In this document: in pieces, positions 35,283 to 43,150 of the stretch
Numbering within the stretch: position 1 is the stretch's first letter
Layout: each line of letters opens with the position of its first letter
Program-made: the position numbers and the translations under genes
Notes under the pieces: generated by a model
What the model was told of the DNA's origin: nothing
Seen by the model: only the letters and a program-made list of their open reading frames with translations
Databases searched by the model: none
Source: JABIDZ01 sp964619405
GTDB taxonomy: Archaea > Iainarchaeota > Iainarchaeia > Iainarchaeales > JAAZKV01
DNA length: 64,000 nt
Direction of reading: 5' to 3'
Assembly: GCA_964619405.1 (NCBI GenBank)
Contig: CAZUCF010000003.1
Location: 33,039-97,038 of the forward strand

Positions 35283-35836
35283 TGTTTCCACCTGTTATAA
35301 TTATTATTTTTTATCCCTAATAAGTCTAACGCTTTTCCAATAATAAAATCTTCTAAATCACTTATCTGTTTTGGTTTTCCATAAAAACCTGGACTAAGAG
35401 GAAAAATTATCCCACCATATTTTGATATTGTCGCTAATTGTTCTAAGCATGGCCCGCTCAAAGGAGTTTCTCTTAAACCAATTATTAATGGTTTTTTGTA
35501 TCGGAGCATTATGTCAGCGCACCTTGTAATGAGGGTTGATGTGTGAGCATTAGCTATTTCTGAAATTGTTTTTACTGATGCTGGAATTATTATCATTCCA
35601 TCTATTAGAAAACTTGAAGAAGATATTTTTGCAGCCATATCTTTGTTTGAATAATTTTTGGAAGCTAATTTTTTTAATTCTAAAATTTTTTTGTTTGTTT
35701 CTTGTTCAAAAACTTTTTCTGCCCACTCGCTAATAATTAAGTGTGTTTCAATTTTTTGTTTTTTTAATTCTTTTAGTAAAGCAAGTGCATAGTTTGTTCC
35801 ACTCGCACCAGTTACTCCGACAATAATTTTTTGCAT
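35279..35836 (-). CDS. ubiX: UbiX flavin prenyltransferase
   Basis: UbiX attaches a dimethylallyl group to FMN, giving prenyl-FMN for UbiD enzymes. The 185 aa protein has the flavin-binding IIVGVTGASGTNYAL at the start, KPLIIGLRETPL and the C-terminal DLEDFIIGKALDLLG. I chose ATG 35836 (MQKIIVG). It overlaps the UbiD-like gene by 4 bp (ATGA). Confidence 0.95.
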   Translation of the reverse strand: MQKIIVGVTGASGTNYALALLKELKKQKIETHLIISEWAEKVFEQETNKKILELKKLASKNYSNKDMAAKISSSSFLIDGMIIIPASVKTISEIANAHTSTLITRCADIMLRYKKPLIIGLRETPLSGPCLEQLATISKYGGIIFPLSPGFYGKPKQISDLEDFIIGKALDLLGIKNNNYNRWKQ

Positions 35837-35870
35837 AAAAATAACCAAAACTAAAATTAATTAAAAAAAT

Positions 35871-36806
35871 TTAACTTATTTTTGCTTTTATTAGAGAATA
35901 ATTTTTTGCTTGTAGTAATTCAAAGATTTTGTTTTGCTGTTGTTCTGTTTCACACAATATTATTACATTGCCCCCACAACCAGCACCAGTAACTTTTGCT
36001 CCCAAGCAATTCTCAAATGTAGCTGTTTTAATTATTTCTTCTGCTTCTTTGCAAGAAACACTTATTTTTCTTAGTAATTCTTGGTTCTGGTTCATTAGGT
36101 TACCAATTTCTTTTAGGCCACCAAATTTTAATTCTTGTTTTGCTTTTACAACAATTTTTTTGTAATCTGAAAAAATTTTTTCAAATTCTTTTTTGTTTTC
36201 TTCTTTTTTCTTTGCAACCATTTCAACTATTTGTTTTGTACTCTCTTTTTTTACTCCTGTGTCAACAACTAACAAGTATAATGTTTTAGCACACTTCAAT
36301 AATTTAATATTGTTTTTCCCACCACCCTTGTTTTTTTCGAAAAGGATTGTTGTCCCATATGTTGCACAAGTATTATCTATTCCTGATGGGGTACCATGAG
36401 AAACTTTCTCGCATTCAAATGCTAAATCATTTATTTCTTCTTCTTTTAAATCCAAATTTAAGTGTTGTGATGTTGCGCGAGCCATTGCTACTGCTAGTGA
36501 AGCTGACAAACCCATTCCACCGCCAGGAACAGCGTTACCAGAAAAAGTAATTTTTATTTTGTTTAAACCATATTTTTCTATTATTGGTTTGAATATTCTG
36601 CTTTTAATGTGCTCTGGATTCTTTTTAATGTCAATTTTTTCTTTAAAGAATACTGGGTCGTCTATAATAATCGTATCATCGTTTATCGGAGCAATTTTTA
36701 TTTCAACGAACCTGTCTATTCCTGATGCTATTCCTGGTAAACCATAGACAACAAAGTGTTCTCCGAACAAAATTATTTTTGAATAACCTTTTCCTATTGC
36801 AACCAT
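35871..36806 (-). CDS. mvk: mevalonate kinase
   Basis: This GHMP kinase of 311 aa phosphorylates mevalonate at O5. It has ILFGEHFVVYGLPG near the N-terminus, the phosphate loop PGGGMGLSASLAVA (about residue 92), HGTPSGIDNT with the catalytic Asp, and KVTGAGCGGNV near the C-terminus. It is in line with ubiX (22 bp gap between the kinase stop-side neighbour genes) on the minus strand. Confidence 0.95.
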   Translation of the reverse strand: MVAIGKGYSKIILFGEHFVVYGLPGIASGIDRFVEIKIAPINDDTIIIDDPVFFKEKIDIKKNPEHIKSRIFKPIIEKYGLNKIKITFSGNAVPGGGMGLSASLAVAMARATSQHLNLDLKEEEINDLAFECEKVSHGTPSGIDNTCATYGTTILFEKNKGGGKNNIKLLKCAKTLYLLVVDTGVKKESTKQIVEMVAKKKEENKKEFEKIFSDYKKIVVKAKQELKFGGLKEIGNLMNQNQELLRKISVSCKEAEEIIKTATFENCLGAKVTGAGCGGNVIILCETEQQQNKIFELLQAKNYSLIKAKIS

Positions 36807-36893
36807 TTTATCACTAAAAAATTAATTAAAAATTATAAACTATTTAATATTAAATTGGTTAAAAACAATTAAAAAAAGTTGTTTTTAGATTAA

Positions 36894-37292
36894 TCAGAAT
36901 TTTGGCCTAAACTTTGTTCCGTAGTGGATTACGCCTTTTTCTCCACTCTTATAAAATTTTTTGAAAACTGCTTCTACTTCTAAACCAATTTTTAGTTCTT
37001 CGTATTTGCAATCAATTATTTGTGCTGTCATTCTTGCTCCTTCTACCAAATCAATTATTGCAATAGAGTAAGGTGTTTGTTCTGAAAAGAATTCTGGACC
37101 AGAATGTATTTGTGTGAATGAAACTATTCTTCCTTTCCCAGAGAATTGCATTTCAGCGTAATCAAGGTTTCCGCAAGTACACAAACCTTTTTTTTCAAAG
37201 TATGTTGCGCCACACTTTGTACACTTGTAACCTGTTAATTTGTATCTGTCTGAATAATTTCTCCACCTTATTATTGAGCTTTCTCTAAACAT
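36894..37292 (-). CDS. DUF35 OB-fold/zinc-ribbon protein (HMG-CoA synthase/thiolase partner)
   Basis: The 132 aa protein has a zinc ribbon YKCTKCG..CTCG followed by the OB-fold segment GKGRIVSFTQIHSGP and PYSIAIIDL. In archaea the DUF35 protein forms a complex with acetoacetyl-CoA thiolase and HMG-CoA synthase, bridging the active sites so that acetoacetyl-CoA is channelled. Both partners are encoded just upstream. I chose ATG 37292, which follows a GAGGTAA site. Confidence 0.92.
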   Translation of the reverse strand: MFRESSIIRWRNYSDRYKLTGYKCTKCGATYFEKKGLCTCGNLDYAEMQFSGKGRIVSFTQIHSGPEFFSEQTPYSIAIIDLVEGARMTAQIIDCKYEELKIGLEVEAVFKKFYKSGEKGVIHYGTKFRPKF

Positions 37293-37314
37293 TTTTATTA
37301 CCTCTAACATTAAT

Positions 37315-37611
37315 TTATTTTTTGTTTGTTCTAATTATTGCTCTCCTAATTTTTTGGTTTAAACGTGGTTTTCTTAATTCTACTGCTTTTTGTCTTCTTT
37401 GTTTTGCAATTGATTCCAAATACTCTTTTTTATTTTTCTTTGTTTGAATGTGATCACTCTGAAGATTATCAAAAATCTTTTCAGATGTTTGACTTGCTCT
37501 TTTCAAAGAATTTGCTCTCAATTTTCTTGTTATTGCAATTCTTTTTGAAATATTCTTTGTTTTCCCTGCTAAAGCATACTTGCTTATTCTTCTTGTTCTT
37601 GGAATACTCAT
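37315..37611 (-). CDS. small very basic protein inside the mevalonate cluster
   Basis: This 98 aa protein is highly basic (many Lys and Arg, few acidic residues) and probably helical, starting MSIPRTRRIS and ending in RRAIIRTNKK. It looks like a nucleic-acid-binding or ribosome-associated protein; I recognise no domain. It stands between the DUF35 gene (22 bp) and the thiolase 3' region with its direct repeat. I chose ATG 37611 because the frame-opening codon at 37620 is TTG. Confidence 0.6.
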   Translation of the reverse strand: MSIPRTRRISKYALAGKTKNISKRIAITRKLRANSLKRASQTSEKIFDNLQSDHIQTKKNKKEYLESIAKQRRQKAVELRKPRLNQKIRRAIIRTNKK

Positions 37612-37680
37612 TTCAATCAAACCTCATTAAAACTTTTATTATAATGTTTTTTTTTATTTTAATATATTTTTAATTTAATA

Positions 37681-37842
37681 TTACTTCAACCTCTTAAAAA
37701 CATGCACGCAAGCTGTTGCCCCGGAACGGCTTGCTCCGTTCACACGCGCACTGTCTTCGCAAGCTCGACAGAGCTTATTCAAATCAAAAAAAAAACATTT
37801 TACTTCAACCTCTTAAAAACATGCACGCAAGCTGTTGCCCCG
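37681..37842. repeat. 43-bp direct repeat of the thiolase 3' end flanking a GC-rich 76-bp insert
   Basis: The last 43 bp of the thiolase gene, including its stop codon (37800-37842), are perfectly repeated at 37681-37723. The 76 bp between the copies contain palindromes GAACGG / CCGTTC and AAGCTC / GAGCTT and are far more GC-rich than their surroundings. This could be a partial tandem duplication or a small mobile element with a long target duplication. Confidence 0.85.
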
Positions 37843-38957
37843 CTTCCACCAACATTGTGTGTTACTCCCACTGTTGCATTTGTTACTTGTCTTCCTTTTG
37901 CTTCGCCCCTTAATTGCATTGTTGCTTCTATTGCTTGTTTTACTCCTGTTGCTCCAACTGGATGTCCACAAGCTTTTAAGCCACCACTCGTATTTATGGG
38001 GTGTTTTCCATCAAAGTAAGTTTCCTTGTTTTCATATAATTTGTATGCTTCGCCTTCTTTTGCAAAACCAAGTGCTTCAACAGCCATTACTTCTGCAATA
38101 GTAAAACAATCATGAACCTCTGCAAAACTAATTTCTTTTGTTGTTACGCCTGCTTGTTTGTATGCTTGTTCTGCAGCAGTTTTTCCAGCAGGAATTGCTG
38201 TTAATGTTTTTCTTCTAGCTAAGGATAATGAGTCAGTTGCTAATCCTGAACCAGTAATATAGACTTCTGAATTCATTTTTTTTGCTACTTCTTCTTTTGC
38301 AATTATTATTGTTGCAGCTCCATCAGTTACTGGAGAACAATCAAATAATCGTAGTGGGTCAGCAACCATTGTTGAAGAAAGTACTGTTTCTTTTGTTATT
38401 TCTTTTTTGAATTGACAATAAGAATTGCGTGCTCCATGAAAATGATTTTTTACGCTAACCTCTGCAAGTAAATCTCTTGTTAAATTAGGGTATTTGTTCA
38501 TGTAAGAGTTTGCTAGTAAAGCATATAACCCAGGAAAAGTTAGCCCATTAAATCCTTCTAGTTCTTCATCACCAGCACCCATGAGTGCTGTTGTTACTTG
38601 GCTAACGTCAACATCAGTCATTTTTTCTACACCATTAACCATCACTATTTCTGCTTGTCCACTTTCTATTGCATTTATTCCTTCGCGCAGTGCTATTGCC
38701 CCTGATGCACAAGCTCCTTCTACCCTAATACTTGGTTTATCTAAATTAAGGTTTTCTGTTGCCATTGCGCCGACATGGACTTGACCTGACAAAGAATCAC
38801 CTAACATGTTTCCAGTGAACATTGCGTCTATTTGCTCTGGAACAATTTTTGCGTCATTAATTGCTCTTAATTGCGAATCCAATAATAATTCTCTTAGGCC
38901 TCTATCCCAAATTTCCCCGAACTGGGTAATTCCTATTCCTAGTACTCCTACTTTCAT
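37800..38957 (-). CDS. acetyl-CoA C-acetyltransferase (archaeal thiolase)
   Basis: This 385 aa enzyme condenses two acetyl-CoA to acetoacetyl-CoA. The nucleophile Cys is in VEGACASGAIA (about residue 84), the active-site HDCFTIAE and INTSGGLKACGHPVGATG are intact, and the C-terminus has the archaeal THNVGGSGATA. It is the archaeal form that works in complex with DUF35 and HMG-CoA synthase, whose genes flank it here. The final 43 bp are duplicated downstream. Confidence 0.95.
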   Translation of the reverse strand: MKVGVLGIGITQFGEIWDRGLRELLLDSQLRAINDAKIVPEQIDAMFTGNMLGDSLSGQVHVGAMATENLNLDKPSIRVEGACASGAIALREGINAIESGQAEIVMVNGVEKMTDVDVSQVTTALMGAGDEELEGFNGLTFPGLYALLANSYMNKYPNLTRDLLAEVSVKNHFHGARNSYCQFKKEITKETVLSSTMVADPLRLFDCSPVTDGAATIIIAKEEVAKKMNSEVYITGSGLATDSLSLARRKTLTAIPAGKTAAEQAYKQAGVTTKEISFAEVHDCFTIAEVMAVEALGFAKEGEAYKLYENKETYFDGKHPINTSGGLKACGHPVGATGVKQAIEATMQLRGEAKGRQVTNATVGVTHNVGGSGATACVHVFKRLK

Positions 38958-39084
38958 ACAACCGCCCAGCCGGTTGACGTCTGTATTTTGCTATTGCAAA
39001 ATTTTTTGTCAACTTTATAATCATTCATAAATATTACCTAATTTTTTAAAAAAAATTCTTTTGATAAAACTTTTTTTAAAAGTT

Positions 39085-40122
39085 TTAATGTATCGTCTCC
39101 ATGTGTTTTCTGTATTTTGAATAAGTTAAATATTCTTTTCTATTAACATAATCCTCTGTTGTTCTTGCTTTTTTTTGTGCTTCCAAAATTTTTTTTGTGC
39201 AAGTAAGAATAAATGCGTCTGAACCAGAACCTGAACCATAACTTGTGACTAATATTTTGTCTCCTGGTTTTGCTACATCAAGAACACAAGCAAGTCCTAA
39301 TAACGATGAACCCGAGTAAGTGTTACCAATTTTTTTTACTATTAAACCTGTTTCTAATTGTTCTTTTGTTACACCAAATATTTTTGCAACAGCTTCTGGA
39401 AATTTTCCGTTCGGCATGTGGAATACAACAAAAGAAAAATCTTTCATTTCCATTTTACTTTTTTCTAAAATCATTTTTGTTGCACTAACAACGTGTTTAA
39501 AGTAAGCTGGTTCTCCAGTAAATCTTCCCGCGTGTGCAGGATAAGGTTGTAATGCTCTCCTCCAAAAATCGGGAGTGTCAGAAGTAAATGAACATGTGTA
39601 ATCAATTGTTGCTATTGCTTCTTCATTGCTTCCTATTAGGAATGCGGCTCCACCTGCTGCTGCACTATATTCAAGTGCGTTCCCTGGTTCTGCTTGACTA
39701 GTATCTGCTCCAATTGACAAACCATATTTAATCATTTTTGAATCAACTAAACCACAATTAATTTGTATTGTTGCTGAACCAGCTTTGCACGCAAACTCTG
39801 TGTCAACAGCCATGTAATCGTTTCCTAAATTAAGAGCTTCTCCAACAATTGATGATGATGGTTTTACAGCGTAAGGATGACTTTCTGAACCAATGTAAAT
39901 TGAACCAATTTCTTTAGAATTAATTTCTGCTCTTGCAATAGCATTCCTTGCTGCTTCCGTTGAAATTGTTATTGTGTCCTCGTCTTTTCCTGGAACACTT
40001 TTTTCAGTTAAACCAAGTCCTGCTTTTATAGCACTAGGGTTATCATTATTAACTAAAGCAATTTCTTCTGCTGTTATCCTGTATTTTGGGATATAACTTC
40101 CCCAACCAATTATGCCAGCCAT
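39085..40122 (-). CDS. hydroxymethylglutaryl-CoA synthase
   Basis: This 345 aa enzyme joins acetoacetyl-CoA and acetyl-CoA to HMG-CoA. It starts MAGIIGWGSYIPKYRI, contains the catalytic Cys segment TEFACKAGSAT (about residue 114), SYGSGSGSDAF near the C-terminus and YPAHAGRFTGEPAYF, as in archaeal HMGS. I chose ATG 40122 because GGTAAT precedes it and the family begins there. It starts 31 bp after the HMG-CoA reductase gene ends. Confidence 0.95.
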   Translation of the reverse strand: MAGIIGWGSYIPKYRITAEEIALVNNDNPSAIKAGLGLTEKSVPGKDEDTITISTEAARNAIARAEINSKEIGSIYIGSESHPYAVKPSSSIVGEALNLGNDYMAVDTEFACKAGSATIQINCGLVDSKMIKYGLSIGADTSQAEPGNALEYSAAAGGAAFLIGSNEEAIATIDYTCSFTSDTPDFWRRALQPYPAHAGRFTGEPAYFKHVVSATKMILEKSKMEMKDFSFVVFHMPNGKFPEAVAKIFGVTKEQLETGLIVKKIGNTYSGSSLLGLACVLDVAKPGDKILVTSYGSGSGSDAFILTCTKKILEAQKKARTTEDYVNRKEYLTYSKYRKHMETIH

Positions 40123-40153
40123 AAATATTACCAACTTGTAACTCTTTTTAATA

Positions 40154-41434
40154 CTAATTGCTTTTAATTTCACTCAAAATTTTTTCTGCACTCGCTTGAT
40201 TCACTTCTTTTAATTCAATCATTTTTTGTGCTATTAAATCAATTTCTTTTCCTTTTGCACCTGCCCCAACAGCAATGTTTTTTGCATGTAACTTCATGTG
40301 CCCTGATTGTATTCCTGTTGTTGCTATTGCTCTTAATGCAGCAAAGTTTTGTGCTAAACCAACTGAAGCAATAATACTTGCAAGGTCAGTTACTTTTTTT
40401 AAACCAAGTATTTTCGCACTAAGTTGGGCTACTGGGTGAACTTTTATTGCACCACCAACTAATCCTAAAGCTAATGGAATATCTATTTCACCAACCAAGT
40501 CTCCATTCTTATTTTTATAATATTTTGTTAGCGGAGAATACTTTCCTTCAAAACAAGCAAATGCGTGTGCGCCAGCTTCTATTGCTCTAAAATCATTTCC
40601 TGTTGCAATTACTACTGCATCAATACCATTCATTATTCCTTTGTTGTGTGTTGCACACCTAAAAGGAGTTGCTTTTGCTAGCTCATACAAATCAAGTATT
40701 CTTTCAATTACTTCACTTCCTTTCATTACTCCTTTAGTGCTTTCTCCTATTTTTTCTTTTGTCCAAATTGTTTTTGATTGTGTTCTCCTATAAACTGCTA
40801 GGTTAGAAATTATTCTTGCAACATGTGTTCCACCAGAAATTTCTTCAATAGTGTGAGTTATTTTTTCAAGCATTGTATTTATTGCATTAGCACCCATAGC
40901 GTCACCCACGTTTACTAAAAGTTGTAATTCAATCATTTTCCCTCTTTCGGTTTCCAAAATATTTACTATTAAGTCACGTGGCCCGCCACCAAATTTAACC
41001 AATATTGGATCAACTTTTCTTGCTTCCAACAAAATTTTTTCTTTGTTCTCAAGAATTCTTTTTTTTGATTCTTCAACATTTTTTAAATTAATTAATTGTA
41101 ATTGTCCAATCATTATTTGTTCATCACAAGAAGTTGTGAAACCACTAGAGAGTTTTGCTGCATTACTTGCTGCTGCAATAACGCTTGGTTCTTCTATAGC
41201 AAAAGGAATAACATATTCTTTCCCATTAATAACAAAATTTGTTGCTAAACCCAAGGGCAATGGAAATGTTCCAACAACATTTTCTATCATCCTGTTCGCT
41301 ATCTCAAATGGTAGTGGCCCTTCTTTTTCTAAAAACAATTTTTCTTCATTTGTTAGAGAAAATTCTTTTGCAAGAATTTCTTGTCTTTCCTCAACAGTTT
41401 TTTTATAGTATCCTTCAAAACTTTTTTTATCCAT
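40154..41434 (-). CDS. hydroxymethylglutaryl-CoA reductase, class II
   Basis: HMG-CoA reductase makes mevalonate from HMG-CoA. Its 426 aa chain has FPLPLGLATNFVINGKEY, EEPSVIAAASNAAKL, NVGDAMGANAINTML and ATTGIQSGHMKLHA, and the Glu, Lys, Asp and His catalytic set appears complete. The N-terminal LPLGLA form and the absence of a membrane anchor indicate the class II (Pseudomonas/Archaeoglobus-type) enzyme rather than class I found in many archaea; class II enzymes often favour NADH. It opens the mevalonate run. Confidence 0.93.
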   Translation of the reverse strand: MDKKSFEGYYKKTVEERQEILAKEFSLTNEEKLFLEKEGPLPFEIANRMIENVVGTFPLPLGLATNFVINGKEYVIPFAIEEPSVIAAASNAAKLSSGFTTSCDEQIMIGQLQLINLKNVEESKKRILENKEKILLEARKVDPILVKFGGGPRDLIVNILETERGKMIELQLLVNVGDAMGANAINTMLEKITHTIEEISGGTHVARIISNLAVYRRTQSKTIWTKEKIGESTKGVMKGSEVIERILDLYELAKATPFRCATHNKGIMNGIDAVVIATGNDFRAIEAGAHAFACFEGKYSPLTKYYKNKNGDLVGEIDIPLALGLVGGAIKVHPVAQLSAKILGLKKVTDLASIIASVGLAQNFAALRAIATTGIQSGHMKLHAKNIAVGAGAKGKEIDLIAQKMIELKEVNQASAEKILSEIKSN

Positions 41435-41515
41435 AAACAACACCCCAACAAAATAATAAAAACAAATATAATACTACAAAAACTTTTAACCAAATTTATT
41501 GAAACAAATTTTTAA

Positions 41516-42859
41516 TTATTCTTTCTCCTTGTTTTTTGCTAACTCGCTTTCAATCAAATCTTTTTGTTCTTTCAAATCTTTTTCCTCATCAATTTTTTTT
41601 AAGTAAGCAATCATTTCTCTTGCAGCATCCCTTCCTTTTGCAATTGCTTCTATAACTGTTTTTGGGCCGTGAACACAATCTCCTGCTGCAAAAACATTTT
41701 TTATTTTTGTTTGATTTTTTTTGTTGACCTCAATACAACCGTTTTCAATATCACGCAAAGGTTTTTTCACTTCGTCTTTGTCGTGTTCTTGACCTATTGC
41801 CACAATCACTTTGTCTGCTTCAATAAAACCTTTTTCACCATTAGTATAACATACTTTTGATACTTTTTCATTATTTTCACTTGATTCGAATTTGTCAACT
41901 GAATAACCAAATAAAAAGTTTACTCCTTCTTCTTCTGCTTCCAAATAATCTTTTGGTGAAACACTCTTCTCAGCGTCTCCTCTTTTTGAAATTGTAATGC
42001 AATCAACTTTTGCTCCTAATCTTATAGCACTTCTTGCAGCATCAATCCCAACATACCCTGCTCCAATAACAACTACTTTTTCTCCTGGTGAAACTAGTGG
42101 AACATTATTCTGGTTCAAGTTAACAAGGAATTTCATTGCCGAAACAATTCCTTTTAAATCTGCACCAAGAATATTTAATTTTTTTGATGAACCAACTCCT
42201 GTTCCAACAAAAACAACATCAAATTTTTTTGATAACTCTTCTATTGATTCCTCAGCTATTTTTGAATTGGGTTCAAAATCAATTCCTAGTTCGTGCAACA
42301 TTGTTAATTCTCTTGAAACAGTTTCTTTTGGCAAACGAAATTCTGGAACACCATATTTTATTACACCCCCAAAAGAATTTGACACCTCAAACACACTAAC
42401 ATTTAGTCCTTCTAAAGCAAGGTAAGCTGCTGCTGTTAACCCTGAGGGGCCAGAACCAATAATAGCAACTTTTTTGCCATTTAGTTTTCTTCCTTCTGGT
42501 AGCGACGCTTTGTCCCCAATAAATCTTTCCAAACCACCAATGTTAATTGGGCCTTCTTTTGTTTTTGATAGAATGCATGAACCCTCGCATTGTTTTTCCT
42601 GTTGGCAAATCCTACCACAAATACTTGGGAAAAAATTTTTTTCCCTGATTATTTCTGCAGCGTCTTGTAATCTCCCTTCTTTAAAAGCTTTAATGAAAGC
42701 AGGAATATTTACTCTTGCTGGGCAACCCTCAACGCACTTTGGTTCCTTGCAATTCAAACAACGATTCGCTTCTCGCATTGCTTGTTCTTCATTAAAACCA
42801 ATTTCTACTTCTTTAAAAGAATTTTTTCTATCATCAATACTGATTTTTGGAATCTGCAT
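41516..42859 (-). CDS. NAD(P)-dependent FAD oxidoreductase, GltD/NfnL-like
   Basis: A 447 aa flavoprotein with an N-terminal four-cysteine region CLNCKEPKCVEGCP and CGRICQQEKQC, which would carry 4Fe-4S clusters. The two dinucleotide domains start VAIIGSGPSGLTAAAYLA and KVVVIGAGYVGIDAA, and NVFAAGDCVHGPKTV is near the end. Members act as glutamate synthase small subunit, NADH-dependent ferredoxin:NADP oxidoreductase or sulfide dehydrogenase; which is not decidable here. I chose ATG 42859. A TATA-like box near 42951-42963 implies a leader of about 70-90 nt. Confidence 0.9.
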   Translation of the reverse strand: MQIPKISIDDRKNSFKEVEIGFNEEQAMREANRCLNCKEPKCVEGCPARVNIPAFIKAFKEGRLQDAAEIIREKNFFPSICGRICQQEKQCEGSCILSKTKEGPINIGGLERFIGDKASLPEGRKLNGKKVAIIGSGPSGLTAAAYLALEGLNVSVFEVSNSFGGVIKYGVPEFRLPKETVSRELTMLHELGIDFEPNSKIAEESIEELSKKFDVVFVGTGVGSSKKLNILGADLKGIVSAMKFLVNLNQNNVPLVSPGEKVVVIGAGYVGIDAARSAIRLGAKVDCITISKRGDAEKSVSPKDYLEAEEEGVNFLFGYSVDKFESSENNEKVSKVCYTNGEKGFIEADKVIVAIGQEHDKDEVKKPLRDIENGCIEVNKKNQTKIKNVFAAGDCVHGPKTVIEAIAKGRDAAREMIAYLKKIDEEKDLKEQKDLIESELAKNKEKE

Positions 42860-42977
42860 TATCACACCAAGCCTTTGAAAACAAAATAAATAATTTCTCA
42901 CCAGAAAATGTTTCTCTTTAATTCAAACACTCTATTAAACAAAGGTTAAGTCAATATATAAAAACCTTTCCAAAAGA

Positions 42978-43004
42978 CGAAAATTGTTTCGTTGATTGAC
43001 GATT
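42978..43004 (-). repeat. 27-nt stem-loop motif, copy 2
   Basis: GACGAAAATTGTTTCG then TTGATTGACGA, nearly the same as 31048-31074. It lies between the pilin gene 3' end and the upstream region of the flavoprotein gene. Confidence 0.45.
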
Positions 43005-43150
43005 AATATTTTTTTAATGAATTCTAATTAAAATCAAATAAAATAAAAAAAATAAAATTAATGATAACCAAAAAAAAACAAAAAAAGATTTTAAAAGCAT
43101 TTTTTGTTTCAAAGCAAATGAATTTTTTTTTTTGTTAAACAACAAATTTT

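Noticed and set aside
37702..38101. Plus-strand ORFs over the thiolase 3' end
   Set aside because: They arise because the 43-bp repeat is read twice on the antisense strand; the minus-strand thiolase is unambiguous.
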